From: an uncultured Lachnospiraceae bacterium
GTDB taxonomy: Bacteria > Bacillota > Clostridia > Lachnospirales > Lachnospiraceae
Reading direction: 5' to 3'
DNA: 10,021 nucleotides
NCBI GenBank assembly: GCA_948468325.1
Contig: CAOKHR010000067.1
Span: forward strand, 1-10,021
Under the pieces are notes generated by a model. It was not told the DNA's origin. It searched no databases and worked only from the letters and a program-made list of their open reading frames with translations. How positions within the stretch are numbered: the stretch's first letter is position 1; each line of letters begins with the position of its first letter. The translations under genes were made by a program, and so were the position numbers. Positions 1 through 7,150 of this stretch are shown piece after piece.

Positions 1-107
1 ATATAAGAATTGTACGCCATGCCGTTTTCGACAATGTATTGTCCCTCAAAAAGATCAAGGTCGTGATCGTTAACGCCTACATACAAAATATCGTTTGTAA
101 TATTCAT
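1..107 (-). CDS. FprA-family A-type flavoprotein (flavodiiron protein), N-terminal fragment
   Basis: Only the first 35 codons are in the window; the gene runs off the left edge. The start is ATG at 107-105, preceded by AGGAGA (120-115) at good spacing. The peptide begins MNITNDILYVGVNDHDLDLF and continues to EGQYIVENGMAYNSY, the very characteristic N-terminus of FprA/flavodiiron proteins (the VGVNDHDxDLFEGQY stretch and the GMAYNSY strand). Family members are cytoplasmic enzymes with a metallo-beta-lactamase-like diiron domain and a flavodoxin domain that reduce O2 and/or NO to protect anaerobes. The metal ligands and flavodoxin domain lie outside the window, so integrity and substrate preference cannot be judged. 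It has its own promoter and is probably unrelated in function to the upstream transporter. Confidence 0.88.
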   Translation of the reverse strand, partial: MNITNDILYVGVNDHDLDLFEGQYIVENGMAYNSY

Positions 108-167
108 TGTAATCTCTCCTTTGCTAAAATGAATACCATATTTTTCCTGTTTCATGGCAACGGAATC

Positions 168-197
168 ATTATATCATACAGCAGGCGGCCCTTGCAA
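168..197 (-). promoter_or_regulatory. Promoter of the flavodiiron protein gene
   Basis: On the minus strand, TTGCAA (197-192) and a perfect TATAAT (173-168) are separated by 18 bp. The expected start of transcription is near 161, giving a leader of about 55 nt before the ATG at 107. The -35 box begins only 10 bp after the stop codon of the preceding permease gene, so the gene can be expressed separately from the ABC operon. Confidence 0.65.
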
Positions 198-206
198 TGG
201 ATAATC

Positions 207-2591
207 TTACTCTTCGTAACGAATTCGTTCCACCAGAGATTCTTTTTTGACATTTTTACTTAAGATAAATGCCAGGATTCCCTGCAGCAGGATAATGGTA
301 ATGACAAAAAAGATCAGTTCGGGATATGGCAGATGATATTCGAATAATCCCACGATTCCCTGCTCTTTGCAGATGCAAAAGGCAAAATATCCGAAAAGAT
401 TGCCGAGTGTCAGGGAGATTGTGACAGTTCCCAGCGTAAATACCAGTCCTTCCAGCTGAAGCATCCCGTTGAACTGGCGGTTCGTCATGCCGATTGCCTG
501 CAGAATGCCGAATTCCCGTTTCCTGGTGACAATACTGGTAATCATAGTGTTTGCCATATTCATAAATCCAATCAGGCTTAAAATAACCAAAAGGCTGTAA
601 GCGGCGCTTTTTATGAAAATAATTTGATAATTTAATAAATCCACTTCATTCTGAAAGCTCTGCATGGAAATATTATCCATAGAATCGACAATTTGTTCCA
701 GTTCATTTTTTACTTCCGCTTCTTTGTCAGGATCGCAGTCCACAAACAGAATACTTGTCATATCTTCCTGAATTCCCAATGTTTCAAATGTGGCTTCCGT
801 CATAGTAATTTCACTGTCGTTGGAATGGCTGCAGGTTCCCAAAACCGGACCCTGAAAGGGAACGCGCCTGTCGCCGTCTAAAATCTCGCATTGATACAAA
901 TCGCCGAGTTTGTATTCGTCATCAAAAAAGTAATCCCACATATAGATGACGCCGCCGGTTTCTGCCGTTTCTTTATAATCTACCGTGCCCCGTTCGGCAT
1001 TTTTTTCCAGCCAGGCAAAATCCTCTTCGTTTACTATGGAGATGGTGAGATAATTTTTTGTATTCTTGTCGTAAACCGGCAGGATTTTTCTTGACCGTAC
1101 TTCGGTTACGCCCGGAATTTCCAGCAGGCGGTTTTGAAATGCTTTGTCAAAAGGCGCCTGCTTCTGCACTTCATTCATGTTATTTTCGGGATAGGAAGTA
1201 TCATTTAAGGGAGCGTCTATTTCAATACGGAATCTGCCGTGTTCAATGTTTTCTCGGGCTTGGGGTTCGGCGCTCATGTTGCCTGCAATATTGGCAATGA
1301 TAATAAACAGGACACAGGATAAGCCCATAGTCAGAATCGTTGTGACCGTTCTTTTTTTGTGCAGAGAAAGATTCGATAAAGTAAGCGATACAATACGGAT
1401 GTCTTTTTTGCCTTTGCGCATCGTCTCCCTGCCGCCGGCTTCATAGCGGATAGCTTCTACCGGAGAGGTTTTTGCTGCGAGACGGACCGGCTTTTTCATG
1501 GACAGCGCTACGGTACAGAGGGTTAAAAAGGCCACAAGAACAGTAAGAGGCAGGGAGAAAACGGAAACAGATATTTTCATGTAAACTCCAAACCAAAGTT
1601 TTAAAAGAAAGCTTCCCAAAAGGATTCCTGCCGGAACCGAGACCGCAGACAACAGAAAACCTTCCACGCGAATGATGGATTTCAGCTGCTTCTGATTTGC
1701 ACCGATGGCTTTTAAACGTCCGTATTCCCGTATTTTCCGGATAGCCGCCATATTAAAAATATTATAGATTACCAGTGTGGATACAACCATAATAATCAGA
1801 ACAATGCATATGCCCGGAACAATAGTTTCCGTAGCAGGATCTAACTGCCACAGCAGATAGTTTCTGTTGAGACTGACCTGTTTTTCCGAAATGTTGAGTT
1901 CTTTGGCAAGATTAAGGATTTCCTGCTCCATCTGTGAGGAATTTAAATTTTCTTCATTGCGGATTTGAAAATTTAAAAAAACAAGCCTGTTTGTTTCATC
2001 GGGAATACAGGCGTCAAGAAATGCTTCCGAAACATAGGCGCTGTATTTTTTTGACAGGTCATTGGCTCTCGACGACGGAAGGAAACCGCTGATGGTAAAT
2101 GATTTCTTCTGAATCTTTCCGGTGCCGTTGATGCGGAAGGGAATTTTGACAGTATCTCCGATTTTTGGATTTTTGTATCCGTATGCCTGGAAAAATCCGC
2201 GTTGGGAGAGAATTTCATTTTCTGCATTAGGATAGCAGCCGGATTCTATGTCAAAATGCGACAGCATAAGCGTAATCCGGTCCATGACGTAAAGGGACAT
2301 ATCATACCCCTTACAGACTCCTTCTCCGGCATATGTTTCCAATCCGACATTATAAAATTTACTGTGCAGCCGGATTCTTTCGGTTTGTTCCGGCGTTACC
2401 CGGCTGAATGTGCCGTAATGTTCCCCGTAAGTTTCAGCGGCGCTTGCTTTTTGATGCCGGATGACGGTATTGCAGCCAAATGTAATGATGGTAATCAGTG
2501 CCGTAGTTAAAAAAATGGCGATTCCGGTTAAAACACTTATTGTCTTTCCCGTTTTTAAACTGCCTACGGCAAGCTTTGTGGTTGTTTTCAT
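207..2591 (-). CDS. FtsX/MacB-type ABC transporter permease, 794 aa, 8 predicted membrane spans
   Basis: Membrane subunit of an ABC3 (FtsX/MacB/LolCE-class) transporter, partner of the ATPase encoded immediately upstream. The ATPase stop TAA (2594-2592) directly abuts this ATG (2591-2589), so the two are translationally coupled. The protein is an internal duplication. Half 1 has a span at about 19-40, an external domain at about 41-255, and spans at about 258-282, 308-330 and 340-363. Half 2 has a span at about 416-438, an external domain at about 439-655, and spans at about 662-684, 712-740 and 757-778. Each half carries the FtsX core around the cytoplasmic loop (REYGRLKAIGA at 289-299; REFGILQAIGM at 692-702) and ends with a similar tail (SPVEAIRYE and ESLVERIRYEE). 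This 4+4 topology with two large external domains differs from BceB-type permeases (10 spans, one large loop). Efflux or removal of an envelope-active peptide or lipid is likely; the substrate is unknown. Confidence 0.9.
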   Translation of the reverse strand: MKTTTKLAVGSLKTGKTISVLTGIAIFLTTALITIITFGCNTVIRHQKASAAETYGEHYGTFSRVTPEQTERIRLHSKFYNVGLETYAGEGVCKGYDMSLYVMDRITLMLSHFDIESGCYPNAENEILSQRGFFQAYGYKNPKIGDTVKIPFRINGTGKIQKKSFTISGFLPSSRANDLSKKYSAYVSEAFLDACIPDETNRLVFLNFQIRNEENLNSSQMEQEILNLAKELNISEKQVSLNRNYLLWQLDPATETIVPGICIVLIIMVVSTLVIYNIFNMAAIRKIREYGRLKAIGANQKQLKSIIRVEGFLLSAVSVPAGILLGSFLLKLWFGVYMKISVSVFSLPLTVLVAFLTLCTVALSMKKPVRLAAKTSPVEAIRYEAGGRETMRKGKKDIRIVSLTLSNLSLHKKRTVTTILTMGLSCVLFIIIANIAGNMSAEPQARENIEHGRFRIEIDAPLNDTSYPENNMNEVQKQAPFDKAFQNRLLEIPGVTEVRSRKILPVYDKNTKNYLTISIVNEEDFAWLEKNAERGTVDYKETAETGGVIYMWDYFFDDEYKLGDLYQCEILDGDRRVPFQGPVLGTCSHSNDSEITMTEATFETLGIQEDMTSILFVDCDPDKEAEVKNELEQIVDSMDNISMQSFQNEVDLLNYQIIFIKSAAYSLLVILSLIGFMNMANTMITSIVTRKREFGILQAIGMTNRQFNGMLQLEGLVFTLGTVTISLTLGNLFGYFAFCICKEQGIVGLFEYHLPYPELIFFVITIILLQGILAFILSKNVKKESLVERIRYEE

Positions 2592-3278
2592 TTAGGACAC
2601 CGCCTTTCCGTCTTCCGTGACAATGCCGTCTTCTATGACAAGAATACGGTCCGCCATCTGGGCAAGTTCCTCATCATGGGTAATCATTGCCAGAGTCTGT
2701 CCGTATTTTTTTACAGAGACTTTCAGCAGGTTGATGACTTCCATACTCGTTTTGCTGTCTAAATTTCCGGTGGGTTCGTCTGCCAGAATAATATCCGGTT
2801 TTGCGGCAAGCGCCCGTGCAATGGCTACACGCTGCTGCTGACCGCCGGAAAGTGTATTCGGCATGCTGTTGATTTTGTCATTCAGTTCCAAAATGCCTAT
2901 GATTTCCCGAATAAATGACGTATCCGCTTTTTTGTTGTCAAGTCCAATGGGAAGTACGATATTTTCCCAAACATTAATGGAAGAAATCAGATTAAACGAC
3001 TGAAAGACAAAGCCGATTTTTCTTCTGCGGAATGCGGCAAGGGCATCTTCCTTTAAGGAAAAAATGGGTTGGTTTCCGATTCGGACTTCTCCGGAAGTCG
3101 GAGTATCCAGACCGCCCAGCAGATGCAGCAGCGTCGATTTTCCGGAACCGGATTTTCCTACAATAGCGGCAAATTCTCCTTTTTCAATGGAAATGCTGGT
3201 ATGACAAACGGCCTTCACCTGGTTTTCGCCGGTTCCGTAATATTTACATAAATCTCTTGTTTCTAAAATGGTATTCAT
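2592..3278 (-). CDS. ABC transporter ATPase, MacB/LolD/BceA class, 228 aa
   Basis: Cytoplasmic ATPase that powers the FtsX-type permease encoded directly downstream. All catalytic motifs are present: Walker A GKSGSGKST (41-49), Q-loop Gln93 (FQSFNL), signature LSGGQQQR (143-150), Walker B IILADEP (163-169) with Glu168, D-loop NLDS, and switch His201 (ITHD). The length of 228 aa is normal for the class that pairs with FtsX-type permeases. The start ATG at 3278-3276 has a consensus AGGAGG (3290-3285) six bases upstream. The gene is preceded by the terminator of the kinase gene and by its own -10 element, so the transporter pair forms a separate transcription unit, most likely controlled by the regulator/kinase pair encoded just upstream. 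The family assignment is secure; a role in antimicrobial peptide resistance is inferred from context. Confidence 0.93.
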   Translation of the reverse strand: MNTILETRDLCKYYGTGENQVKAVCHTSISIEKGEFAAIVGKSGSGKSTLLHLLGGLDTPTSGEVRIGNQPIFSLKEDALAAFRRRKIGFVFQSFNLISSINVWENIVLPIGLDNKKADTSFIREIIGILELNDKINSMPNTLSGGQQQRVAIARALAAKPDIILADEPTGNLDSKTSMEVINLLKVSVKKYGQTLAMITHDEELAQMADRILVIEDGIVTEDGKAVS

Positions 3279-3313
3279 AACATTCCTCCTTATTTTTGAT
3301 ATGCTTTGACTCT

Positions 3314-3346
3314 AGTATAAGGCTGTATTCTTTCAAACCGCTTACA
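3314..3346 (-). promoter_or_regulatory. Probable activator-dependent promoter of the FtsX-type ABC operon
   Basis: On the minus strand a good -10 box TATACT lies at 3319-3314, about 36 nt before the ATPase start. At 16-18 bp spacing no acceptable -35 hexamer exists (AGCGGT or its neighbours). The region instead holds TGTAAG (3346-3341) followed 10 bp later by TTGAAA (3336-3331), a loosely repeated pair on one DNA face, as expected for an OmpR-type regulator that substitutes for the -35 box. The repeat match is weak (3 of 6 positions), so the operator part is tentative; the -10 element is better supported. Confidence 0.5.
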
Positions 3347-3350
3347 GAAT

Positions 3351-3381
3351 AAAAAAGAAGCCTTACAAAAATGTAAGACTT
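3351..3381 (-). terminator. Intrinsic terminator after the HK1 gene
   Basis: Seven bases past the HK1 stop codon the minus strand has a 10-bp stem, AAGTCTTACA (3381-3372) and TGTAAGGCTT (3367-3358), with a TTTT loop and one G·U pair. It is followed by CTTTTTT (3357-3351). The flanking A-run on the other side would make it weakly bidirectional. It separates the regulator genes from the ATPase/permease pair. Confidence 0.82.
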
Positions 3382-3387
3382 TTTGCA

Positions 3388-4620
3388 TCAGGCATTCGGG
3401 AACTGTATGGAAAAAATGCTTCCCTTTTTGCCGTGTCCGGAGCGGACAAAAATGCTGCCGTTTTGCTTTTCCATAATTTCTCTGGCGAGATATAATCCCA
3501 CACCCGAGCCTTCGAGCTCCCGAACGGAATTCCCGCGGTAAAAGCGCTTGAAAATGTTATGATATTCTGATTTGGGAATGCCGATGCCCTCATCTTCAAT
3601 GTCAATTTTCAGATAGCTTACAAGTGGTTCTGCTGTAATTGTAATATGCGTATATTCTGCGCTGTATTTAATTGCATTATCCAAAATATTTACCAGAACC
3701 TCTACGGTCCATTTTTTGTCATGCGGTATCAGAATGCGTTCCGGAAAGGAGTCCGGAGGCATTTCAATGGAAATCTGTTTTTCGGAGGCTTTTTCGTAGA
3801 CACGGCTGACTGCGGCAAGAATTGTTTCTCCGATCCTGGCAGGCTGAATGTGAAGCTGTATCATGTCCTGCTCCATACGGGATATATTGACAAGGGCTTT
3901 TGTGAGATTTTCCAGTCCTTTTAGCTGGGATGTGCAGCGGCTTAAAAATTCTGTTTGCTGCAGCTTCGTCAAATCCTCTTCGGACAACAATTCCAGATTG
4001 GTTTTTAAAGCGGCAACGGGAGTTTTCAGCTGATGGGAAATGTCCGTCACAAAGGCTTTTGTGGATTCTTTTTCTTTCTGCAGTTTTGTATGGTCCGTTT
4101 GGATTTGTTCCTGCAGGGATAAGATTCTGTCGGTTAACACAGGTTCCAGGTCAGGCGAAGAAACATCTAAGGGAGAAAAATCAACGGTTTGAAGCTGCCG
4201 CAGGGCTTTTTCGATTTCCAGAACACGCTGTGTATCTTTTTCTTTTATAAACTGATACAGGAAAAAAAGCAGCAGCAGTAGAAGAGCGTCAAAAACAGAT
4301 GAAAAAAGTATGATTTTGTTTCGGGAAGCAAGATATTTTTCATCCCAGACGGTCTTTGTCTGCCCGTCATAACCGTAAAAGGCAAGATACGCTTCGCCTT
4401 GTAAAAGCCAGTCTTCTTCCGGCGCTTCTTTTAGCCATTTTATGGGATTTTCGTTGGAATCTGTGCTGCCGGCAATTTTAGAAATGATTTTTTTGGTATC
4501 GTCATAGCTGCTTTTGAGATTTGATAAAAAAATCAGATCCAGTACGAGTGTAGACAAAATGATAAGAAAGCCTGTGAAAAGAAGAAATTTTTTTGTGCTT
4601 ATTCTGCTTCCAAGTCCCAT
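3388..4620 (-). CDS. Sensor histidine kinase HK1, two membrane spans, 410 aa
   Basis: Membrane sensor kinase predicted to phosphorylate the regulator RR1, whose gene it overlaps by 22 bp. Span 1 is at about 12-33, an external domain of about 70 residues follows (34-102), and span 2 is at about 103-124. Then come a helical linker, the HisKA domain with the H-box FVTDISHQLKTP (phospho-acceptor His196), and the HATPase_c domain: N-box NILDNAIKYS (Asn311, Asn315), G1 DEGIGIP (343-349), F-box FKRFYRG (357-363) and G2 GSGVGLYLAREI (371-382). All catalytic residues are in place. The ATG at 4620 has only a weak GGGGT upstream, consistent with translational coupling to RR1. The real external domain sets it apart from BceS-type kinases, which lack one and rely on the transporter for sensing. 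It may therefore bind a ligand itself, which is inference. Confidence 0.93.
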   Translation of the reverse strand: MGLGSRISTKKFLLFTGFLIILSTLVLDLIFLSNLKSSYDDTKKIISKIAGSTDSNENPIKWLKEAPEEDWLLQGEAYLAFYGYDGQTKTVWDEKYLASRNKIILFSSVFDALLLLLLFFLYQFIKEKDTQRVLEIEKALRQLQTVDFSPLDVSSPDLEPVLTDRILSLQEQIQTDHTKLQKEKESTKAFVTDISHQLKTPVAALKTNLELLSEEDLTKLQQTEFLSRCTSQLKGLENLTKALVNISRMEQDMIQLHIQPARIGETILAAVSRVYEKASEKQISIEMPPDSFPERILIPHDKKWTVEVLVNILDNAIKYSAEYTHITITAEPLVSYLKIDIEDEGIGIPKSEYHNIFKRFYRGNSVRELEGSGVGLYLAREIMEKQNGSIFVRSGHGKKGSIFSIQFPNA

Positions 4621-5297
4621 ACGTACCCCATTCCCCGAATATTTTTGATGATGCGTTTCTGATTGGTGTCCTTAATTTTTTCACGCAGCCGCCGGATATT
4701 GACGGCAACTGTATTGTCGTCTACATAATTTTGGTCTATATCAAACATCTGCTCTAAAATCTGCGCTTTAGATAAAATCTGCTTTGGATGATTTAAAAAC
4801 AGCTGGAGCAGTTTATATTCATTTCTGGTCAGCTCAACGGGTTTCTGGTTGACAAAAAGCTGCATTTCTTTGGGATAGTAAAGCAGACTGCCGGATTTTA
4901 TGACGGGATTGTCTTTTTGCTTTGCAGTTTTGTCGATGCGTTTAAAAACAGAATGAATTTTTGACATCAAAACAGCAAGGCTGAAAGGCTTTGTGATATA
5001 ATCGTCCGCGCCCGTTTCATAGCCCATAACAATGTCAAGTTCCGTATCCATTGCCGTGAGGAAAATAAAATGCACGCTGCTTAAAAGCTCTTCCCTCACA
5101 TACTGGCAGAAAGCAAGACCGCTTCCATCGTCCAGCATAATGTCACATAAAATCAATTGAAATTCATTTGTCTGCAGCGCCGCTTTTCCTTCGTGAATGG
5201 CAGCGGCTGATATGACCTTATAGCCTTCCTTTTCCAGTTTAAAACGGATTCCATGGCGCAGGCTTTCATCATTTTCCAATAACAGAATGTTATGCAT
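4599..5297 (-). CDS. OmpR/PhoB-family response regulator RR1, 232 aa
   Basis: Cytoplasmic DNA-binding regulator, partner of HK1. Numbered from the chosen start, the receiver domain is about residues 2-115, with phospho-acceptor Asp52 (LILCDIML), Thr80 (FLTAM) and Lys103 (ITKPF). The winged-helix domain covers about 135-230, with the typical end (AVNIRRLREKI, then IRGMGYVW). The start ATG at 5297-5295 is preferred because the protein then begins MHNILLLENDESL, the normal receiver start, and a GGAACGGAG motif lies upstream. A frame-extending ATG at 5318 would add seven residues and has no ribosome site. Odd point: the acidic pocket reads LEND, so the second of the two usual acidic residues is Asn. 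The most likely target is the FtsX-type ABC operon downstream. Confidence 0.92.
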   Translation of the reverse strand: MHNILLLENDESLRHGIRFKLEKEGYKVISAAAIHEGKAALQTNEFQLILCDIMLDDGSGLAFCQYVREELLSSVHFIFLTAMDTELDIVMGYETGADDYITKPFSLAVLMSKIHSVFKRIDKTAKQKDNPVIKSGSLLYYPKEMQLFVNQKPVELTRNEYKLLQLFLNHPKQILSKAQILEQMFDIDQNYVDDNTVAVNIRRLREKIKDTNQKRIIKNIRGMGYVWDLEAE

Positions 5298-5352
5298 AAC
5301 ACGTTTGCTCCGTTCCATCGTATAATTATTCTGTCTGTCTTTTAACAGAAAT

Positions 5353-5361
5353 ATAGTAGCA
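5353..5361 (-). promoter_or_regulatory. Possible extended -10 promoter upstream of RR1
   Basis: In the 117-bp gap between the HK2 stop and the RR1 start, the minus strand carries TGCTACTAT (5361-5353), an extended -10 element (TGn plus TACTAT), about 55 nt before the RR1 ATG. No convincing -35 box is seen, and no terminator was found after HK2. RR1/HK1 may therefore also be reached by read-through from the upstream operon. Confidence 0.35.
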
Positions 5362-5414
5362 GAAACTTTTGAAAAAGAAAAGGAATATTTGAAGGCTGCA
5401 TTAAAACATTAGAA

Positions 5415-6311
5415 TTATAGCGGAAAAGGAAACGTAAGTTCAATCATAAGCACCCCTTTCACATATCGTGCAAAAATCTTTCCGTTCATCTGTTCCGTAA
5501 GCGTTTTTGCGATGGAAAGTCCAAGCCCCGTAGAGTTTACACCTGTCTCTACTGTATAAAGCCTGTCAAATAACTTCTGCACGTCAACTTCATTCAATGC
5601 GGCTGCATGGTTGGAAAATGTAATCTGCCCATGTTCAGATAATGTAATCTGCAAATCCCCATCACTGTATTTTACAGCATTGCCGATGATATTTTCAAAA
5701 ATACGGAGAAGTGCATGTTTATCCAGCCTGCGGATAATTTTTTCTTCGGGCATGGAAATTACAGGGGTAATTCTGCAGCCTTTCAGTATGCCGTACTGGG
5801 AAGAAATACTTTCCTCCAGTACATGATTTAATACCGTATCTTCAAACATAAGGGAAGCGGCAGAAGAAACGGCAATTGAGTAGGAAAGCAGTTCTTCTGT
5901 CAGCTTTTTTAATGCATTGGCACGGTTTCTAATGACATCCAGATACTGTTTTGCAGTCTGGGACATTTCTTCCTCCTTTAAAAGGTCAAGATAACCGCAG
6001 ATTGCGGTAAGAGGTGTTCTTAAATCGTGGGAGACGCCGGCAATCGTTTCTTTGACTGCCAGATCTCCCTGTTTATAACGATGTCTTTCCTGACGGAGTT
6101 TTTTCAGCTGTTCGTTAATGTCCGCAGCCAGAGCGCACATACAAGGATCACGGCCTGAAATGTCAATCAGTGTATTTGTTTCCGTATGAATTTTATCAGA
6201 AAAGGACTTTCGGATTTCTTCTGCGGATTTTCGCAAAAGATATATTTTCAAAAAAAGCAGAAAAATAACTAAAATGAGCAGGCCGATCAAACCGTACAGA
6301 AAAACATCCAT
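5415..6311 (-). CDS. Short single-span sensor histidine kinase HK2, 298 aa
   Basis: Predicted membrane kinase, last gene of the RR2-ATPase-permease-HK2 set and presumed partner of RR2. One hydrophobic span at about 4-26 is followed directly by a cytoplasmic linker and HisKA, with the H-box AGVSHDLRTPLTAICGY (phospho-acceptor His95). HATPase_c has the N-box ENIIGNAVKYS (206-216), an F-box-like KLFDRLYTVE and G2 TGLGLSIAKTL (261-271). The G1 position reads TFSNHAAAL instead of a DxGxG motif, so the usual ADP-contacting Asp is replaced by Asn234. Similar degenerate G1 boxes occur in small Firmicute kinases tied to lantibiotic-type ABC transporters (family knowledge, from memory). With no external domain, it probably senses inside the membrane or through the transporter. 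The ATG at 6311 has GGGAG seven bases upstream and lies 11 bp after the permease stop. Confidence 0.9.
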   Translation of the reverse strand: MDVFLYGLIGLLILVIFLLFLKIYLLRKSAEEIRKSFSDKIHTETNTLIDISGRDPCMCALAADINEQLKKLRQERHRYKQGDLAVKETIAGVSHDLRTPLTAICGYLDLLKEEEMSQTAKQYLDVIRNRANALKKLTEELLSYSIAVSSAASLMFEDTVLNHVLEESISSQYGILKGCRITPVISMPEEKIIRRLDKHALLRIFENIIGNAVKYSDGDLQITLSEHGQITFSNHAAALNEVDVQKLFDRLYTVETGVNSTGLGLSIAKTLTEQMNGKIFARYVKGVLMIELTFPFPL

Positions 6312-6322
6312 AAAAAATCTCC

Positions 6323-7150
6323 CTATTTAACATCTTTTTTCAAAAAAGCAGACAATCCGATTCCGGTTGCACATATAAAAATCAATCCGTCATAAAGAAA
6401 GATGTGTGCAGAAAAAGGCGTTCGGTTTATAATAAGAAAAGTCTGTCCGGAAGGAAGGAATTCCAGCAGGAATTCGTGGACTTTTCGCCTGGTTCCGGTA
6501 AGATAAAACGGATTGGGAGCCGGCTTAGACTGTGTAACTTCACCGGATTCATTTATAATATAATCGCTTACCATTTCCGGCTGGGAAAGGGAAGAGTAAA
6601 GGTAGGCGGCAGCGAACATCAGCAGAAATGCAGTGATGACGGATACCACAGAAAGAGCAGCTTTACTGTGGATTAACATGGCTGCAAGAGTGAAAACGGC
6701 TGTATAGGCAATACTGATAACCATACTGCATAAGACCAGCAATACGGCTGTCTGCAGATCCATTTGGAAAAATCCAAGCAGAGGAATTCCCACGCAGGCG
6801 CAGGCAGCCATATAGGAAAGAGAGAATGCAATGCCTGCAGCCATGCACACAATTAAGTTGGAAATATAAATGGAAATTCTGGAATGACCGACAATCAGTT
6901 TGTTGCGTATCGTTCCGTCGCTGTATTCCGTTCCGATAAACAGGCTGCAAAAAACAGCAATGACAATCCCTATAAGCATTACCTGTGTAAAGAATGCATC
7001 TTCCAATGTATGGGTAAACTGATATTTTTTCATATCCATGTATCCGCTGACGGACATATATGAGCCGAATGCAAACATAAAACCGGAAAGGATAAAAAAT
7101 ACTTTACTTTTTTTCAGACGCAGAAAACCTGCGCTTAATAATTTACTCAT
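6323..7150 (-). CDS. ABC-2 type permease (BcrB/LanE/LanG-like), 275 aa
   Basis: Membrane subunit of the second ABC transporter. About six spans are predicted at roughly 17-37, 54-74, 95-118, 133-160, 162-187 and 249-271, with a larger external segment between the last two. The motif GTEYSDGTIRNKLIVG (73-88) after span 2 is a hallmark of ABC-2 permeases of the lantibiotic-immunity/bacitracin-export group. The start ATG at 7150-7148 is chosen because GGAGG lies eight bases upstream; an upstream in-frame TTG at 7165 would overlap that ribosome site. The gene overlaps the ATPase gene by 8 bp (ATGAGTAA), indicating coupling. Only one permease gene is present, so a homodimer is likely, unlike the LanE+LanG pairs of lantibiotic immunity systems. 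The substrate is unknown; an envelope-active peptide is inferred. Confidence 0.9.
   Translation of the reverse strand: MSKLLSAGFLRLKKSKVFFILSGFMFAFGSYMSVSGYMDMKKYQFTHTLEDAFFTQVMLIGIVIAVFCSLFIGTEYSDGTIRNKLIVGHSRISIYISNLIVCMAAGIAFSLSYMAACACVGIPLLGFFQMDLQTAVLLVLCSMVISIAYTAVFTLAAMLIHSKAALSVVSVITAFLLMFAAAYLYSSLSQPEMVSDYIINESGEVTQSKPAPNPFYLTGTRRKVHEFLLEFLPSGQTFLIINRTPFSAHIFLYDGLIFICATGIGLSAFLKKDVK

Noticed and set aside
207..3278. BceAB bacitracin transporter
   Set aside because: The permease is 794 aa with a 4+4 span duplication and two external domains, not the BceB layout; HK1 also has an external domain that BceS kinases lack.
3362..3377. Perfect palindrome CTTACA-N4-TGTAAG as an operator
   Set aside because: It forms the core of a longer stem with a U-tract directly after HK1, so a terminator explains it better; only its possible double use is kept as a finding.
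3930..4250. Plus-strand frame of 106 codons antisense to HK1, and similar frames antisense to the permease
   Set aside because: Fully inside well-supported genes on the other strand, no ribosome sites and no domains.
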